From assembly GCF_000143415.4 (NCBI RefSeq), contig NW_003314276.1:583630-647629 (forward strand): 64,000 bases of DNA, read 5' to 3'. Positions 12,379-23,381 of the stretch are shown here, piece by piece. The notes beneath the pieces were generated by a model, which saw nothing but the letters and a program-made list of their open reading frames with translations, did not search any database and had not been told where the DNA came from. How positions within the stretch are numbered: position 1 is the stretch's first letter; each line of letters opens with the position of its first letter. The stretch is from Selaginella moellendorffii (Eukaryota; Streptophyta; Lycopodiopsida; Selaginellales; Selaginellaceae). The position numbers and the translations under genes were made by a program.

Positions 12379-12505
12379 AAATGCTCGAGGTAGAACAAGG
12401 AAGAGAGAAACATTAATCAACACAAAATAAGCATGTACAGAAATAAATCTATCGTCACTCAACCGATACGTACAAGCAAACTTAGCTTCTCAGAATCTGT
12501 AGACA

Positions 12506-14070
12506 CTATGCCGGTTTGAGATACTTGTCCACATATCCCTGATCGAAAGACAAAAGAACACCACATAAGCTTCAGACAGCGATGTAGCATTGATTACCTG
12601 AACAAGTTTGGAGATTTTTGGACGAGAAAATTCGATGAAATGATCGACTTTCTCAGGAGTCTTTGGAATGTGATTACCTTCCAAAGTACCTACCACCTTG
12701 TCCACAGCCTTCTTTGCAATAGTCTTGTATACGTCTTTGCTCATTTTTCCTTCCTTCCACCTGGGTTGGAGACAGTCTTTGACACACTCAGTCACCGCTA
12801 CCCTCACTAGCATTGCGGCTTTACTGTCTTTGGCCTTCTTCTTCTTAGTCTTCTTTTGGCCGCTCTTTTCATCTGCCTCAGCGTCCAGGTCTGCATCAGG
12901 CTCGTCAGCGCTTTCTGCAATCTGTGGGGAATCCTTGTCCATCTCAGGCTCAGGCATCTTTGCGCCACTCGCGTCTTGATGCCCCTCATCATGTTTTGCA
13001 CCGGGCATATCGGGACTTATAGCCTCCATCAAAGGTTCCCCCAAGCTCATGGATGTAGTAATATGGTCTTGTTGCCGCGGTGGTGGAATAAAAGCGCCAA
13101 ATGGAGGAATAAATGGCGGCGGCGGCAGCGGGGGCGTTAGTTGATACTGGTACAGTGTGTTTTGTTCTGGAGGATGCACTGCTACTGCTGGTGGTGGTAT
13201 CCAAACTTGCTGTTGGGAGTCATTTACGCCCATGTAGCTGGTGCCTCCTCCGTAAGGTGGAGGCAAATGGTTAACTTGCCCGTTCTCTGGCATCATCGAG
13301 GTGTGTGTTTGTTCCTGCAGTCTAGGACCCTCGTCAAGCTTGCGAGCTCTCTCTCTTCCATGGTAATCCGCGGCATTTCTCCTCCCTTCGCCATCGTCGT
13401 GGATATACTTGCATGAAGATCCTTTGGTGCAGCTTCCTCGGGAATAGTCGTAGCATATCTGTCGGTTCCTCTCTACATTAGCCCTTGGATCGCCACGCTT
13501 GTGCGGCACGGGGCTCCTACTCCGGCTGCGACTTCTACGACTGCAACAACATTGGAGCATTTGAGTTGAGCAGGACCAGTAGCCTACGAGCTAGATACCT
13601 GTTCCTTCGGGGAGACCTGCTTCGGCTCCGGTTGTTTCTTCTACGTGGATCGGAGGAGGGACTTTGCCGCTTGCTCCTTTTGTGCGGCCTCTCACCGGCA
13701 TCAGAATCAGCGCCTTGTTTCAGGTCCGAAGTTCTAGCGGATTCCTCGGTTGGTTCCCGTCTTCTCCGGGCTCCTTCCCCGTTGCTGTTGTTTTGAGACG
13801 CTCCCATGTTTAGCTCGGCATCGGATCCATGGCTCGCTCTCGTGCGCTCCCGGTCGCTCTTGGGTCGCCTGCTATCTGGCAAATGCAAACACCAATGCCC
13901 GAGTTGCTGGCCGCGAAACCAAACAAGAAAAAAGAAAAGAAAACCTTTCCTTGGCGTGCTGCTGGCGGCACCTACATTCTCCGCTCCTAAAATCACCACT
14001 GATTCAGACAAAGCAGCGGCTGGTACGTGTGTTAGTACCTTCCATAGCGGCGGGGGCTTCAAGTCAGCCA
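12506..14070 (-). CDS. CCCH zinc-finger, RS-rich nuclear protein with conserved C-terminal helical domain
   Basis: The stop is at 12506-12508 after a last small exon ([10 protein letters not shown]) joined across an intron near 12540-12597; a second intron lies near 13536-13592. The protein has an acidic/basic N-terminus, an RS region ([16 protein letters not shown]), one CCCH finger ([20 protein letters not shown]), a Pro-rich middle ([19 protein letters not shown]), a Lys cluster ([11 protein letters not shown]) and a C-terminal helical block ([20 protein letters not shown], then [15 protein letters not shown]). That combination is found in plant CCCH proteins of the FES1/C3H38 type (RNA-related or flowering-time factors). 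The start is uncertain: an ATG at 14070 ([11 protein letters not shown]) keeps the frame open, but a short 5' intron is possible and MGASQNN at about 13808 is another candidate. Confidence 0.78.
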
Positions 14071-14181
14071 TGAGCCCATACGAGACAGCGTCGTCCCTCC
14101 CTTGGCACACCCGCCCTAACACCAATAAACTAGCAAAAGCCCTAAACTCTTCTAGGGCTTATAGCAGTGTTGTTTTGTCCC
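14071..14181. promoter_or_regulatory. Compact divergent promoter region (CCCH gene / pyridoxal kinase) with CCCTAA motifs
   Basis: About 110 bp between divergent ATGs. It contains AGCCCTAAACTC and TCTAGGGCTTATAG (14135-14163), telo-box-like elements in both orientations. Confidence 0.45.
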
Positions 14182-15713
14182 ATGGCGCCGCTGTCGGGAC
14201 ATGGCGCGCGCGTCCTCAGCATCCAATCCCACACCGTGCATGTAAGCGCTCAATATCTCACTGGATTGCAAGTGATCCCGAGCTTTTACTCTACTCGAGA
14301 CAGGGATACGTTGGAAATAAATCGGCGGTCTTTCCCTTGCAGCTCCTGGGATTCGATGTTGATCCGATCAACTCCGTACAGTTCTCCAATCACACGGGCA
14401 AGAGCAATGCGCTCCTCGCTTTTCTCGTTTTCTTTTCCCAGTTTGTTTAGCGTGCGCTCTCTAGAGGTGCAGGATATCCAGTGTGGCGCGGCCAAGTTTT
14501 GGACGGGGACCAGCTCTGGGCTCTCATCGAAGGACTAGAAGCGAATAACTTGCTCTTTTACACGCATCTCTTGACCGGTTAGCAACTCATCTCCTTCATT
14601 CTCCTCCTCACTCGTACGTACTCTTCTCAAGGCTACATCGGATCGGCTTCGTTCCTGAGAACCGTTCACAGGGTCATCGAGAAGCTGAGGTCCGTGAATC
14701 CCAATCTCGTTTACGGTAGGTATGTTTCCCTCCATTTTCTTACTATCTTTCTCATCACGCAATGCATGCAGTTTGTGATCCTGTCATGGGTGATGAAGGG
14801 AGGCTGTACGTCGCTCCTGAGCTAGTCCCGCTGTTTAGAGATCTGGTAACTTGTTGGTCTATCGTGCCCGGCGGCATTCTCATGTTTGAGATACTTTAGA
14901 TCGTTCCTGTAGCAACTATGCTGACACCGAACCAATTCGAAGCAGAGCGGCTGACTGGCCGCAGGTACATCGATGGTCCATTGTTCGTGTTGTAACCGCA
15001 ACTGTTTGAACAGCATACGTACGACACATGATGCGAGGCAAGCCTGCAGAGATCTCCATGGCGCCGGGCCGTCAAAGGTATTTCTTTTCTGAACTTTTCT
15101 ATCTTGCGGACCCGGTGATTGTGTACAGGTGGTGATCACCAGCATGGACGCGGACGAGAAGCTATTGCTTGTTGGAAGTCATAAGAAGGTTCGTGGTCTC
15201 TTCTCTTTGAGAGTGTTTTGAGATGCTGTGTTCACAGGGCGAGTCGTTCAGACAGTTTCAGATCTCCATACCGAAACTTCCCATGTACTTTACGGTAACC
15301 TTTTCTGGAGTGGCTTCTGCACGTTGGTTTTCATCACCCTACACTTTTGCAGGGGACGGGGGACCTGATGACCTCATTGCTTCTCGGCTGGAGCCATGTA
15401 AGTTTGAGACCGACGTTGTGCTTTCCTTGGCTGATTTTTTAAAGCAGAGATATCCGGATAGTCTTGAAACTGCAGCAGAGTTGGCTGTCTCGAGCCTCCA
15501 GGTGTGACTTGTGGTGTTATTTTTGTTCTTTCCTTGTGGGGAATGCTGCGTACTAATTAGCTTGTCCAACAGGCCGTTCTGCACAAAACTCTGTCTGTTT
15601 ACAAGGAGGAAGGCGTGCAAGTGAAGGCAAAGCAGCCGGAGCTGCAGCTAGTCCAGAGCCAAGAGGAAATCAAGTCACCTACAACCAGATTTGTTGCGGA
15701 AATTCTAGCATGA
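14182..15713 (+). CDS. Pyridoxal kinase (vitamin B6 salvage, SOS4/PDXK type)
   Basis: ATG at 14182, TGA at 15711-15713, many small exons. Readable exons in order: [20 protein letters not shown] | [20 protein letters not shown] (conserved pyridoxal-binding start), [11 protein letters not shown] | [94 protein letters not shown], then [15 protein letters not shown] with the catalytic Asp of the GTGD anion hole. Ends [10 protein letters not shown]. It phosphorylates pyridoxal, pyridoxine and pyridoxamine with ATP to feed the PLP pool, probably in the cytosol since no transit peptide is seen. It ends 42 bp from the convergent LEA-like gene. All family landmarks are present; individual splice sites are approximate. 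Confidence 0.92.
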
Positions 15714-15755
15714 CCGGAACACGCAACAGCAAGCGCATTATAGCAAATAACAAGT

Positions 15756-16388
15756 TTACAAGCGAGCTTTGATCTTGGCAGCATCCGCTGAGGCACTACC
15801 ACTAGTGACATTCTCGTAGGCCTTTGAGTGATGGGTTTCAGGGACACGGCCTTCGGTATTCTCCAAAACAGTATGGTCTACTTCCTCTGCCACCTGATGC
15901 AGGAGTTTGCAAATCGTGTTGTCAGAATCTTACGTACCTGGCTGGCGTCTTTTGCAGGATTTGGGGGCATGATCGATTCTGCAATGCGGTCCTTGGTCTT
16001 TTGAACGGCACCCTTGGCGTTGTCGTAAGTGTGAGACACCTCCTTGATCAGGTTCTCCATGGACTTCCTCCCCGCCTCCACAGCTTCCACAGGTAGAGGA
16101 AGCACAGCGAGCTTCTCCATCACCGTGTCCCTCATCAGCACGAGAGCGGCTCTCACATCCGACGCCACCTCCTTGGAGGCTTGAATTACAGCAGTCCCTG
16201 GTGAGAAGCGCTGCTCAAAGCTGGAACAAGCGTCTCACGGAAACACACATACCACGCTTTGGGGGCGCGTAGAGCGATCCTTGCCCCACCGATTCGTCCA
16301 ATTCTTGGACACGAGCAACGTCCTTGAGCTGCTCTTGAGGTGCGTACAGCTTGCCCGTTCCCTCGAAATCCTTCTTCTTGGGCTCCAT
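15756..16388 (-). CDS. Small hydrophilic LEA-like protein
   Basis: ATG at 16388, stop at 15756-15758, three exons, about 175 aa. Exon 1 reads MEPKKKDFEGTGKLYAPQEQ and ends APPKR; exon 2 starts GTAVIQASKEVASDVRAALV and contains ENLIKEVSHTYDNAKGAVQK; the last exon ends AAKIKARL. The product is Ala/Lys/Glu-rich with amphipathic helix patterns and lacks hydrophobic segments apart from AVLPLPVEAV. This resembles late embryogenesis abundant or dehydration-related proteins, but I cannot place it in a named LEA group. Convergent with the pyridoxal kinase gene. Confidence 0.65.
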
Positions 16389-16512
16389 TCTTTGCCTGTG
16401 TGTGTGGTTTGAGCACTTTATAAACACCATGACTAAACGTTTGCCATCTGGACGCTCGCATACATGCCAAGTGTCAATCCCTAGAATTATCATTTAGCTT
16501 CACTCAATTCAA

Positions 16513-17724
16513 TCAACACAGTAGACTATCAACGCGATCCCGGCCCAGCGATTTGTCGGCTTGACACAAATCTATATAGTCCGCGTAACTGGATTGCCTG
16601 TACATGGCTGGATGGCTAGAGCTGAGCAGCTCTTGCGCGGGGCAAATGCTCACGCCGGGAAGAGGAGAATAATTGACGACGATAGAGACGCGCTCCGAGT
16701 GCTCAAAGACGAGAGCCCTGTGCCCTTGGCTCTTGTATTTGCCATTGCTTATCACCTGACCCATTCACAGTTACAAGGGCTAAGCTAAGATATGAATCTT
16801 TCGTGTACTAGCTTGCCTGTGTGACATCGCCGATGTTGACAATGAGACCGTCGCGTACGGGCTTGACGGGCAGCCACAAGCCATTCTTGAGCACCTCGAG
16901 GCCTTCCTTTTCGCTCTCCTCGATCAGGATGGTGAAGGTGTCCATGTCTGAGTGGGCTCCCACGCCCAGGACTCGATCAGCAAAGGGGCACAAGGGATAC
17001 AAGTTAAGGCGAAGGCTCGCAACACTGTCCGCCAAAACTTCCTTGAAGTGATCGCGGGGCAAGCCGAGTGATTCAGAGAGATCGGCTGCTAGCTTCTGTG
17101 CGTACTCTCCGATCTGCTTTCCAGCTTCATCCACGTAGACCCTGTGCACAAGCAAATCGTCAACCTTGAATACACCATGCATTTTGAAGGACCTGAGCAA
17201 CTCGGGCTTGTCGGGCCACACCGTTTCCACATTGCGGGCCGATTCCGGGGACAGATACATGCACAGAGTGTCGACCCAATCGCTTGTTCCATCGGATGAC
17301 TTCCCGAAGGCACCATACCCGGCACTCTCTCCCGTCTTCCTCCTCCACTTCCGCTTCTCTTGAGACGGCATCACGTAGAACTCATACGCCAGCCTCCTCA
17401 AGTTTCGGACCACCTCCATGTCAACTCCGTGATTGACAACCTGCATGCGCACAGCTTGGTCAATTATCACAGTTCACAACCACAATCTTTATAGCAGACC
17501 TGAAAGAAGCCCCAATCCTGGCATGCCTCTTTGAGCTCCCTCAGCATTGTGCTCCTGTCGTGCAACATATCAATGACTGGGATCTCGAGGCCCAAGGTGG
17601 TGCAACGCCTGTCTCTGGGACCGTAGCCATCCGGCTGAACAAAGCGCTGCGGAACTGTTTTGGGACAGCTCTTCAGAAGCTCTTGGATCGCCTGCCCTTT
17701 CTCGTCTCCACTGCCTTCCTCCAT
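16513..17724 (-). CDS. 2-oxoglutarate/Fe(II)-dependent dioxygenase
   Basis: Three exons; ATG at 17724 (MEEGSGDEKGQAIQELLK), since longer reading upstream lacks an ATG. N-terminal DIOX_N region: LGLEIPVIDMLHD, ACQDWGFFQ | VVNHGVDMEVVRNLRRLAYE. The catalytic jelly roll holds RLNLYPLCPFADRVLGVGAH then SDMDTFTILIEE (H-x-D iron ligands) and, after the last intron, VISNGKYKSQGHRALVFEHS with the third ligand His and the 2OG-binding Arg in RVSIVVNYSP. GDVTQ | VISNGKYKS is the usual exon join. This superfamily makes gibberellins, flavonoids, ethylene and many specialised products; the substrate cannot be told from sequence. Length (about 345 aa) is normal. Confidence 0.9.
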
Positions 17725-18053
17725 CGCGTTGCGTGCTCCAGCGTTCTCGATCTGCAGGGGATTGTAAGGTGGCGCAATGCATATAGATGTCTGAGACTTG
17801 AGAAGGAAAACGAAGAGCTCAAGATATAACTCTCCAAGATGGCGGAGCAACTAACTGGTAGGTGGATGTTTGTTGAAATTGACATGGAGATTCCGAGAGC
17901 TGTGACCATGCTGTCACAAACACATATGAACCTCGCATTTGAAGTGATCTCACTCATCTCTATCCGATCCAATCCATTTTGACCAATCAAAGTCAAGCTG
18001 ACCGTGTGCTGACCATGTTCCCAACGATTTCGCACCTTGTCTGGAATTGATGG
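17725..18053. other. Divergent intergenic region between the oxygenase and PPR genes
   Basis: About 330 bp separating divergent starts. It should contain both promoters. No repeat or RNA gene seen. Confidence 0.35.
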
Positions 18054-20366
18054 ATGCTACCACGGCGAGCGGTCGATGACCCACAGGTGACTGCGTTTGC
18101 GCGAGCTCTTGGCGCGTGTGCCACCTCCAGGAACCTCGCGCAGGGCAAGCGCGTCCATGCCAACATCCTGGGAAGCGAGCACCGGGAGGACAGGTTCCTC
18201 GGGAACCTCCTGGTTGACATGTATGCCAAGTGTGGCAGCGCCCAGGACGCGAGGCTGGCCTTCGACGGGATCGTCAGCAGAAACGTCTTCTCCTGGAACA
18301 TCCTGGTCGCGGCCTACGAGCAGAATGGACGAGCCCACGACTCGGCAGCTGCCTTCTCGCGGATGCCGCAGCACAACGTCGTCTCCTCGAATGTCATGCT
18401 CAAGATCCTGGCCCGCGAGCGAGACCTCGAGGGAGCGGCACGCACGTTTCTGTGGATGCCGGTGCGTGATGTTCTCTCCTGGAACACCATGATCCTTGCA
18501 CAGACCCAGGAGCTCCTAGAACCCGCGACACAGATGTTTGAGCGGATGCCGGCATGGAGCCTGGTCACCTGGAACACTATGCTCGCAGCACATTCCATAA
18601 GCGGGGATCTGGAAAGTGCCTACACCATCTTTGATTCGATGCCGCGGAGAGATGCCGTGTCGTACAACGCAATGCTCATGGTGTACGCCCACCACGGCAT
18701 GGTGGATGCAGCAAGGAGCATGTTTTTCAGGATGGAGCACAGGGACGTTATCTCGTGGACGTCTATGTTTCAGGCTTATGCCCAGAGCGGGCATCTTGTT
18801 GAGAGCCGCATTCTCTTTGAGAAATCTCCCCAGTGGGACGCTCCCTCTTGGAACTCGATTATCGTTGCTCATGCAAACAACGGGCATCTTCGTGAGGCGG
18901 TGGATCTGTTCGAGCGGATGCCGGAGCGGGATATCGTGGCTGCGACCATCATCGTCCAGGCATGCGTGCACAGCCGAGAACTTGACAAGGCCGTCCGGGT
19001 GTTTGTGACGATGTCGTATCGCAGCGTGACGACTTGGAACTCCATGATCCACGGCTACTTTCAGAATGGCCAGTACGAGGAGATGCTACAAACGCTGGAC
19101 AGGATGCCATGCTGGAATGTTGGGTCCTGGAACCCCACAATTGCGGCCTTTTCGCAGAGCAACCAGCTCCAGAAGGCTCGGGACATGTTCGACTCGATGC
19201 TGGAGCGGGATGTGGTGACGTGGAACTCCATGCTCACGGGTTTGTCTCAGAATGGTCACGTCCGGGAGGCCGTGACCATGTTTCAAGCGATGCCGCAGCG
19301 TGATGTCGTGTCGTGGAACGCAATGGTGGCAGCTTACGGCAAGAACGAGCAGCTCAAGTACGCCGAGTCCACATTCAAGCGTATGCCGCAGTGGGACTTG
19401 GTGTCGTGGAACTCGCGAATGGCGGCCTGCCTCGACAACTTCGACATGGAAGCGGCCAAGGAATCCTTCGACGCAATGCCCCAGCACACCGTTGTCTCCT
19501 TCACAGCGATGGTTCACGCGTTTGGACAAGCTGGTCGAGTGGACGAAGCCTGGACTGGTTTCTCCAAAATGCCGCAGCACAATCTCGTGTCCTGGAATGC
19601 CATGGTCGCTGCATTCGGTCAGAACCGCTATACCGATGAAGCTGCCGCTCTCTTCAGTGAGATGCCCGAGTGGAACCTCCTGTCGTGGAACCTGATGATC
19701 ACTGCTCTCGGGTCGACTGGATACCTCGTGGAAGCGAAGCGTTTACTGGATAGTATGCCCGAGGAGGATCTTCTAGCAAAGACTGCTTTGATTACAGCCT
19801 ATGGGTCATATGGCCGGGTGGTGGAAGCAAAGGTGTTGTTTGATACCACCACGCAACGGGATCTAGTGGTCTGGACGGCTATGCTCGAAGTTTATGCTCA
19901 CAATGGACACTGCTGCTCGGCTTTCGAGATCTTCCAGGACATGGATTGTGAGGGAGTGAAGCCCAATGAAGTGTCGGTGCTCTGCCTCCTCACTGGCTGC
20001 AGCCACAAAGGCATGGTGGACAGTGGCCGTTTTTATTTTATGGCTGCGTTGGAGAGCTATGGATTGAAACACACGATTCAGCATTTCCATTGCATGATAG
20101 ACATGCTGGGGCGTGCCAAGCGGCTGAACGAAGCAGAAGAGCTAGTTGAAACGATGCCATTTGTGGCTGATGACTGGGCTTGGGCCATTCTCCTGTCAGC
20201 TTGCAAAGTTCACGGAGATGTAGATCGTGGAAAGCGAGCTGCGAAGCGCGTAATGCAGCTAGAGTCCGGCAATGGAGCTTCCTACGTGCTTTTATCCAGC
20301 ATGTTTGCCGTCGAGGATGATTCTAAGACGGACGCAGCTACCGTTAAGCTGGATGCTTATGCTTAA
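18054..20366 (+). CDS. Pentatricopeptide-repeat (PPR) protein 1, PLS-like
   Basis: Intronless, 770 aa, ATG at 18054, stop at 20364-20366. A long array of roughly 31-residue motifs of the S type, marked by recurring VVSWNAMVAAYGKNEQLKYA-like units (VFSWN, VLSWN, LVTWN, APSWN, VTTWN, VGSWN, VVTWN, VVSWN, LVSWN, LLSWN). The start carries the typical plant lead (LAQGKRVHANILGSEHREDR, LVDMYAKCGSAQDARLAFDG). The end shows the L2/S2/E-like region (HFHCMIDMLGRAKRLNEAEE, WAILLSACKVHGDVDRGKRA) but no DYW domain. Such proteins bind specific organelle RNAs and act in editing or splicing, usually in mitochondria or plastids. No clear targeting peptide is visible at this ATG. The RNA target is unknown. Confidence 0.93.
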   Translation: MLPRRAVDDPQVTAFARALGACATSRNLAQGKRVHANILGSEHREDRFLGNLLVDMYAKCGSAQDARLAFDGIVSRNVFSWNILVAAYEQNGRAHDSAAAFSRMPQHNVVSSNVMLKILARERDLEGAARTFLWMPVRDVLSWNTMILAQTQELLEPATQMFERMPAWSLVTWNTMLAAHSISGDLESAYTIFDSMPRRDAVSYNAMLMVYAHHGMVDAARSMFFRMEHRDVISWTSMFQAYAQSGHLVESRILFEKSPQWDAPSWNSIIVAHANNGHLREAVDLFERMPERDIVAATIIVQACVHSRELDKAVRVFVTMSYRSVTTWNSMIHGYFQNGQYEEMLQTLDRMPCWNVGSWNPTIAAFSQSNQLQKARDMFDSMLERDVVTWNSMLTGLSQNGHVREAVTMFQAMPQRDVVSWNAMVAAYGKNEQLKYAESTFKRMPQWDLVSWNSRMAACLDNFDMEAAKESFDAMPQHTVVSFTAMVHAFGQAGRVDEAWTGFSKMPQHNLVSWNAMVAAFGQNRYTDEAAALFSEMPEWNLLSWNLMITALGSTGYLVEAKRLLDSMPEEDLLAKTALITAYGSYGRVVEAKVLFDTTTQRDLVVWTAMLEVYAHNGHCCSAFEIFQDMDCEGVKPNEVSVLCLLTGCSHKGMVDSGRFYFMAALESYGLKHTIQHFHCMIDMLGRAKRLNEAEELVETMPFVADDWAWAILLSACKVHGDVDRGKRAAKRVMQLESGNGASYVLLSSMFAVEDDSKTDAATVKLDAYA

Positions 20367-20438
20367 CTTTGGAGCCATTGACTTACACCACTGGAAAGCG
20401 ATAAGGCAAGCGAGCAAGGAAGCAACATAAGAGAATCC

Positions 20439-21780
20439 ATGGTTGCATTCGCGTCTATTTCCTGGGCACGCTTAAAAGCTGGTCATATCCTTCCGGTGAG
20501 CTCCAGATTGAGGCAGAATTTGCTATCACCGGTGAAAGTAGCAGTACCAACAGTATGTATGGAGAAAGGCAACAAATCTATTTCCTTTGGAGACAAATTG
20601 CTCGACTACATCGAAGGTAAGGCTCTCTTACGTCCCGCGCTAACGTTGTTCAACTCATTGTTCCAGGAGGCCCGAAAATGAGGAAGTGGTATGGAGCACC
20701 AGATGTGCAATCTACCAAGTTTGCAGGTACGTGTGTGTTTTGATTGAGAAATGGATTATCTGACTTATATCGACAAGCAGAGGAGAAAAAAGAAGACGAT
20801 AACCAAGACGAAGAAGAAGAAGAAGAGGGAGGAGTTAGAGATGCTGTTCTTGTTACTGATGCAGACAGCGAGACTGGTCAGGTTGAGCAACTTCTTTTTT
20901 TCCTCGTGTTTCCTCTCTTTTTGATACCAAGAATTCTGGTTGCAGTTAGTGGTGCTGTCTCTCATTGTCCAACGCTGTCGAGTTCGGGTTCTAGTTCGCG
21001 ACGTGAAACTTGCCACCAATGCTTTTGGTTCCTATGTGGAGGTAAGAGATTTCTTTGGCAGTCTGATGCAAAAAGCCTATTTTGTAAAGCCCATCGTTGG
21101 CACTGTGAACGACAGGGGGAGTCTGATCAAAGCATGCAAGGAAGTGCGAGCCATTATATGCCCAAAGAAGGTAGTGTTTTCCTTTGCTCCTGTTACAATT
21201 TCTCCTTTTTCTTCTTTTATAGCTGGGAGCTCTGGCTGAGAATGACAAGAAGATGTTGAAAGGAGTGGAACACATTGTTTACGTCTCAGAGGTAACATAC
21301 ACTTCTATGCATGTTCATCTGTGATGATCGCCGTGCAGCTCGCAAGCTCCCGCGCAGCAAGAGGCCTCCAGTCACTGCTCCGGTCAGGATCAGCACAAGA
21401 CGCTCTCCGAGACGAAGCTGCTCTCGCAAAACTCGGTGTTCCATACACCATACTCCGGCCAGCGATGCTAAGAGACGAACCAGGCGGTGTCAGGGGTTTC
21501 AAGGTCAGGAGAGTTGATCAAGTGGAAGACAGCTCCGGGGTAAGCAGAAGCCATGTTTCCATCTCGCGCAAAACTCTTCTTCTCCCTCTGTAGATCGAAG
21601 GGATGATGAGCAGAGAAGACGCGGCACTCTTGTGTGTCAAAGCACTGGACGCAAGGCCCCAGCAAGCACTTGTTCTAGAGGTAAATCGCAACGTTTCCGG
21701 CATTTGTTCCAACGTCGCTCTCACAGATCGCCAACATTGATGCGCAAGCGAGAGATGTAGAGGCGGTATTCGGAGGTTGA
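20439..21780 (+). CDS. Plastid-type NAD(P)-binding Rossmann-fold protein (NmrA/SDR-like)
   Basis: ATG at 20439, TGA at 21778-21780, about six exons. Reads MVAFASISWARLKAGHILPV (Ser/Arg-rich lead like a transit peptide), SISFGDKLLDYIEG | GPKMRKWYGAPDVQSTKFA, an acidic run (EEKKEDDNQDEEEEEEGG), RDAVLVTDADSETGQ | LVVLSLIVQRCRVRVLVRDV, PIVGTVNDRGSLIKACKEVR, LGVPYTILRPAMLRDEPGG and LVLEIANIDAQARDVEAVFG. The layout is an atypical short-chain dehydrogenase / NmrA fold, but the usual glycine-rich nucleotide loop reads TDADSETG, so cofactor binding may be weak or lost. I recall similar uncharacterised chloroplast proteins in plants; no reaction can be assigned. Confidence 0.75.
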
Positions 21781-21810
21781 GAACATCTTGTAAATGTCTA
21801 CAGTGTATCC

Positions 21811-21822
21811 AATTCTAGGGTT
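21811..21822. promoter_or_regulatory. Telo-box-like motif just before the ATG at 21832
   Basis: ATTCTAGGGTTC lies within about 20 bp of the start codon. The same motif class sits at similar distances from several other starts in the window. Confidence 0.4.
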
Positions 21823-21831
21823 CTTGGGAGG

Positions 21832-23133
21832 ATGAAGGCGTCGGCCAAGCTGCGCGATGGGCAGGAGCCGCTGCTCCGAGCCAAGATCCCGCTCAACATC
21901 CTGGGGCTGCCAATCTGCTCGGGCGTGAGCATGGGCAGCAGCCAGGAGCTGGGGCTCCACGTCTCGACGCTGGTGGCGGCGGGGCCTTCATGCCGGGTAA
22001 CGTTTCTCCCCAACGATTCCCACGCGCCCGTGTGTGTGATGATCAAGGCAGGGTTTGGGCCCTGGGGATCTCCCGTGGGCTCCTGCCTCGCCATCTCCGC
22101 GCAGCTCAAGCTTCCAACTTGGAGCCAGCAGCGACCCTCCTTTTCCATTTCACTCAAGCCGCGCAATGGTGATTTCATGCTGCTCAAGAATGTGAGGGGA
22201 ATCGAGCTCAAGGGCCGCAAACCAAGCAAGGAAGAATCGCCGGACGAGGCGACTGCCTCGAATGGCGTGAGTGTTGCGGAGCTGGCCAAAGCATTTGACA
22301 AGGAGAAAACAAGCAGCACCAAGAATGTGAATGGCTGCTTGGAAGACGATGGCTGGGTGATCCCCGACGCTGGAACGATGACAAGAACACGAAGAAAAGG
22401 TTTCAGCACCACCCCGGCTGCCTTCAAGGGGTGGAGTGTAGCAGCGCACAGCAGCCTTCCCCTGGGGCAACGGGTGTACGCTGGAATAAGATGGCGAGTG
22501 GGAGTCCCTGGAGATTTGGTTGAGACTCTGGCCTCTAATCCTCACAAGCTCTGGTCACGATTGAGCTCCCCGGTTCTCAAGCTCGACAAGATCACCCTCT
22601 ACAGCATCGAGCCCAAGGACGATCAAGCGAAGCCCGACAGCATGAGTGATTCCATGGCAGCAGCTCAGCAAGCTTGGATGGAGGAGAACCAAGAGCTTAA
22701 CAAGGTCGCGGCCATGTGTTCTTCCATACGGAGGCAACTCCATCTGGTGTACAGCGAGAACCGAGTTCTGAGGAACACACTGGAGGAGATGCGAAGGAAC
22801 TTTAACAGCAGGGGAAGCACCCCCACGGAGATGCCATCTTCCATAGTCATGGACAAAGCTGTGCTACCATTGGCCGACTACGAGAACTTCCACAGGAGTC
22901 AGCAATCGCCAATCCCGGGGAAGAAGGAATTTGATGCCGATGCTACTGCTCCGGCCGCTGACAAGAATAGGGAGCAACAGAATCAATACCAGAGCAAACA
23001 ACACAAGCCACGGCCGCCGGATACTGCTGCTGTAGCTCCCGAGAAATCTGGCCCTCCGCCACCTCCCGCTCCTTCGGCGTCTGCAGTTGCCAAGGAGCTC
23101 AAAAAGGCAATCAATGCAAGCAAATCGACGTGA
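21832..23133 (+). CDS. Conserved plant protein of unknown function, C-terminal coiled coil
   Basis: Intronless, 433 aa, ATG at 21832. The N-terminal 120 residues (MKASAKLRDGQEPLLRAKIP, GFGPWGSPVGSCLAISAQLK, PSFSISLKPRNGDFMLLKN) alternate hydrophobic and polar residues like successive beta strands. A second similar stretch follows (WSVAAHSSLPLGQRVYAGIR). Residues about 275-325 form a coiled coil (WMEENQELNKVAAMCSSIRR, LVYSENRVLRNTLEEMRRNF), and the tail is Pro-rich, ending SASAVAKELKKAINASKST. I recognise it as a plant-conserved family but cannot name a function; a beta-barrel-like or membrane-associated role is speculation. Decayed copies of its 3' end occur beside the other lipase copies at 27.4, 55.3 and 59.3 kb. 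Confidence 0.7.
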   Translation: MKASAKLRDGQEPLLRAKIPLNILGLPICSGVSMGSSQELGLHVSTLVAAGPSCRVTFLPNDSHAPVCVMIKAGFGPWGSPVGSCLAISAQLKLPTWSQQRPSFSISLKPRNGDFMLLKNVRGIELKGRKPSKEESPDEATASNGVSVAELAKAFDKEKTSSTKNVNGCLEDDGWVIPDAGTMTRTRRKGFSTTPAAFKGWSVAAHSSLPLGQRVYAGIRWRVGVPGDLVETLASNPHKLWSRLSSPVLKLDKITLYSIEPKDDQAKPDSMSDSMAAAQQAWMEENQELNKVAAMCSSIRRQLHLVYSENRVLRNTLEEMRRNFNSRGSTPTEMPSSIVMDKAVLPLADYENFHRSQQSPIPGKKEFDADATAPAADKNREQQNQYQSKQHKPRPPDTAAVAPEKSGPPPPPAPSASAVAKELKKAINASKST

Positions 23134-23381
23134 TTGCTTGTGTCATGATGTATATAGGAAAATGTAAAGTACGTTTTCTCAAATCAAGATGAACAGTCTA
23201 TTTACAATATTCAATCAAAGGAACTTCTCCAAACCAAAACTCTATAGGCCATTGCAAGCGTGCCACCTTCCAGATATACGTGCCAAACTGAGCTTGGTCC
23301 TACTGGTTAGCGTGAGGCCTCCGTAAAAGAATGAGTTTGTAAAAGTCCACCACCATGATCGTGATGGAAGAAAGACGGGCT

